From positions 30,950,145 to 31,014,144 of the forward strand of contig CM076266.1 in NCBI GenBank assembly GCA_038380795.1: 64,000 nt of DNA. Reading direction: 5' to 3'. Positions 62,213-64,000 of this stretch are shown piece by piece (the stretch's first letter is position 1; every line of letters starts with the position of its first letter). The translations under genes and the position numbers were made by a program. The DNA is from Pyrocephalus nanus (Eukaryota > Chordata > Aves > Passeriformes > Tyrannidae). The notes under the pieces were generated by a model. The model worked only from the letters and a program-made list of their open reading frames with translations, did not search any database and had not been told where the DNA came from.

Positions 62213-64000
62213 CTAGAAACACACATTATTTACACTTCAACCTCTCATTTAAAAAAAAAAAAAAAAAAAGCAGCATTCTCTAAATGAGTGAACCTGACTG
62301 AAAACTTGACATGAATCTTAAAGAGACTAATATATCTGTCAGAGGAAATATGTTTTGTTCCTATTGACAACCAAGCTACACACATATATTATTTGTACTG
62401 CTAATGAGGCCATTTTATGTCAGTTCCAATTAAGTGTCATTTTTTACTTCATTGCTTCTGACAAACAAATGCATATGTTCTTTCTACGATGAATGCTACT
62501 GTACATTGCAAAATGCCTGTCATTTCCATTTTTCCATATCCTATATAGAACAATCTTACAGACAGAACACATATGTCCTCAATTTTCTAAAACCTTCAGT
62601 CTCAGAGATCTTCAACCTATTATGGTAATTATCCTGGATTTTTCCAGTCGCAATTAAGAACCCTTACTCATGACATTTTATAGCTGATTAAGTAAGACTA
62701 GCTATTGACAAGCGACTTTGGTAGTGGCACCCATTTAAAACAGTGTTTAAAAGCATTTTTCTTCTCCACATGGAAAACAAAGACATTAATAACAAAGAGC
62801 ATATGAACTAAAGCAAAAACAAGACTTTGTATAAAAAATGAAACAAAAGACATGCCAGACAAGCTTTGGAGAGAGAGCTACCTTGCCATTCATATTCCTT
62901 GGGTTTTGCCCTCCCTCTCCCCAAGATCCCATTTTGGGAACCTCATGCCTTAGTGAAGTGTTGATTCTCTGCAGTTCTATGGGGTACAATGCTATTTCCT
63001 GTGTTGGTTAGAGAAAGTCAGTCAGAAAGAGTGGTCTGCTCTTTTTCTTGCAGATAGTGAAATAGGGAGGTATTTCCGGCTATTTCTTCATATGAAATAA
63101 TAGCTTTACTTAGTGCATATGCATGTTTGCATGCACACGTAGCAATTTGCAAAATCACATTACACTACAAAGTGTGAAAAATGTATATGAATGTGTTTGA
63201 TTAAAATAATTGACTTATTTTTATTTATGAGATTATTGACAAAATCCATCTATAAACAGGAATTTAAAAGAAACCAGTTCCAAAAGCCACAGCACACCTG
63301 TTCTTAAGTGTCTGTCTTATATTTACATAGACCTATGTTACTGTATTGCCAAGGACCTTATTAGAAGCTAGATTTCAAATTTTCAATAACAAATAAAAAA
63401 AAAAATTCTGTGGAAATACCAATTGAATTTTTTCTCACCTTCCAACAATACTTCTTCTATGCACATCCTATCTGGGAAGCATAGTCTCCAGTCTCTGTGA
63501 ACTCATTACTTGCATATCCTTTTTGTAATACCCTCAGCATATGAAATATATATACGCTTGCTTTATGTCCCATAGTAGATTACATTTCTTGCATTGACAA
63601 GAGTCCCTAGAGAAATTTGGCAAATTACAGAAGCTAGCCTCCATAGAGTATCTGTCATGATTCCAAAGAAAGGCTTATAAAACAAGCTGATCAGTGTGCA
63701 CGTATCAAACCTGCAATACTTGCTAACACTTTTGCTGCTTTCTTGGATATATTAATTTGTACTAGTTTACATAGATTAACTTACTGATTAACTCATTTAA
63801 TGAACTACCACAGTGAAATCTTCCCTTTTTGCTGAAATGGCGTAAAAGCAAATCTGTGGGGCATACACCCATTCAGCAGTCCCTGCACAGCAGATTCAGT
63901 GAAAGAGTCTGAGAAACCACCATGCCAAAGGAAAATGATGTTCTTCCTATGTGTTCAAAATCAGTGGTCTGGGATAACATGCAGCCAGATGGGAGGGTTT
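62213..64000 (-). other. RBMS3: RBMS3 intron, partial (3' part)
   Basis: The intron ends in TTTCTAG at 62213 and continues beyond the window. Apart from the A19/T19 tract it holds no repeat, ORF or exon that I can support. Confidence 0.9.
62251..62269 (-). promoter_or_regulatory. T19 tract just upstream of an RBMS3 acceptor
   Basis: Read in the transcript direction this is U19, ending 39 nt before the first base of the 111-nt exon. Ordinary pyrimidine-rich acceptor sequence lies between. Long uridine tracts bind TIA1, HNRNPC, ELAVL or PTB proteins and can change exon inclusion, so a role in splicing is possible but only inferred. Confidence 0.35.

Noticed and set aside
1..64000. Search for operons, CRISPR, phage, toxin-antitoxin or other prokaryotic systems, endogenous retroviruses, tRNA and rRNA
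   Set aside because: No ordered long ORFs, direct-repeat arrays, paired LTRs with coding interior, or folded RNA genes were seen. The window is ordinary vertebrate intron and intergenic DNA.

Overview
This looks like a vertebrate nuclear genomic window, most likely from a bird. The taxon call rests on two CR1 LINE copies with the typical avian CR1 3' end (ATTCTGTG-like terminus, no poly(A) tail), low interspersed-repeat density, AT-rich non-coding DNA, and exons with canonical GT-AG splice sites. I see no prokaryotic operon, CRISPR array, tRNA or rRNA.

The one gene I can identify is the 3' part of RBMS3 (RNA-binding motif, single-stranded-interacting protein 3), on the minus strand. Transcription therefore runs from base 64000 towards base 1. 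The exons in transcript order are: 62212-62102 (111 nt, 37 codons, phase 0/0); 36581-36501 (81 nt, 27 codons, phase 0/0); 33964-33837 (128 nt, 42 codons plus two bases); and a probable terminal exon starting at 31487, which supplies the last base of a Lys codon, one Pro codon and a TGA stop. Joined, these encode the Gln/Thr/Met-rich C-terminal tail of the protein. The RRM domains would lie beyond base 64000. The introns are more than 1.7 kb (partial), 25.5 kb, 2.5 kb and 2.3 kb.

Downstream of the stop, roughly 31480-23840 is read as a long AT-rich 3' UTR with several candidate poly(A) signals. The strongest distal one is at about 23856-23869 and a good intermediate one is at 27308-27313. The 3' end is inferred, not proven. 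Bases 1 to about 23840 appear intergenic. They hold a degenerate 1.6-kb CR1 fragment (4550-6166), a second 0.3-kb CR1 3' end (8425-8716), AC-rich simple repeats, homopolymers, a small minisatellite, and no convincing gene.

The 25.5-kb intron is mostly featureless. Its main oddity is a 157-codon minus-strand ORF (46085-45612) that is more GC-rich than its surroundings, has a signal-peptide-like start and is flanked by exon-like splice signals. I cannot assign it to a family, and it may be chance. No previously undescribed biological system is evident. The most instructive local observation is the RBMS3 C-terminus, where the last coding splice donor itself contains an in-frame stop, so spliced and unspliced transcripts would differ by a single terminal proline.
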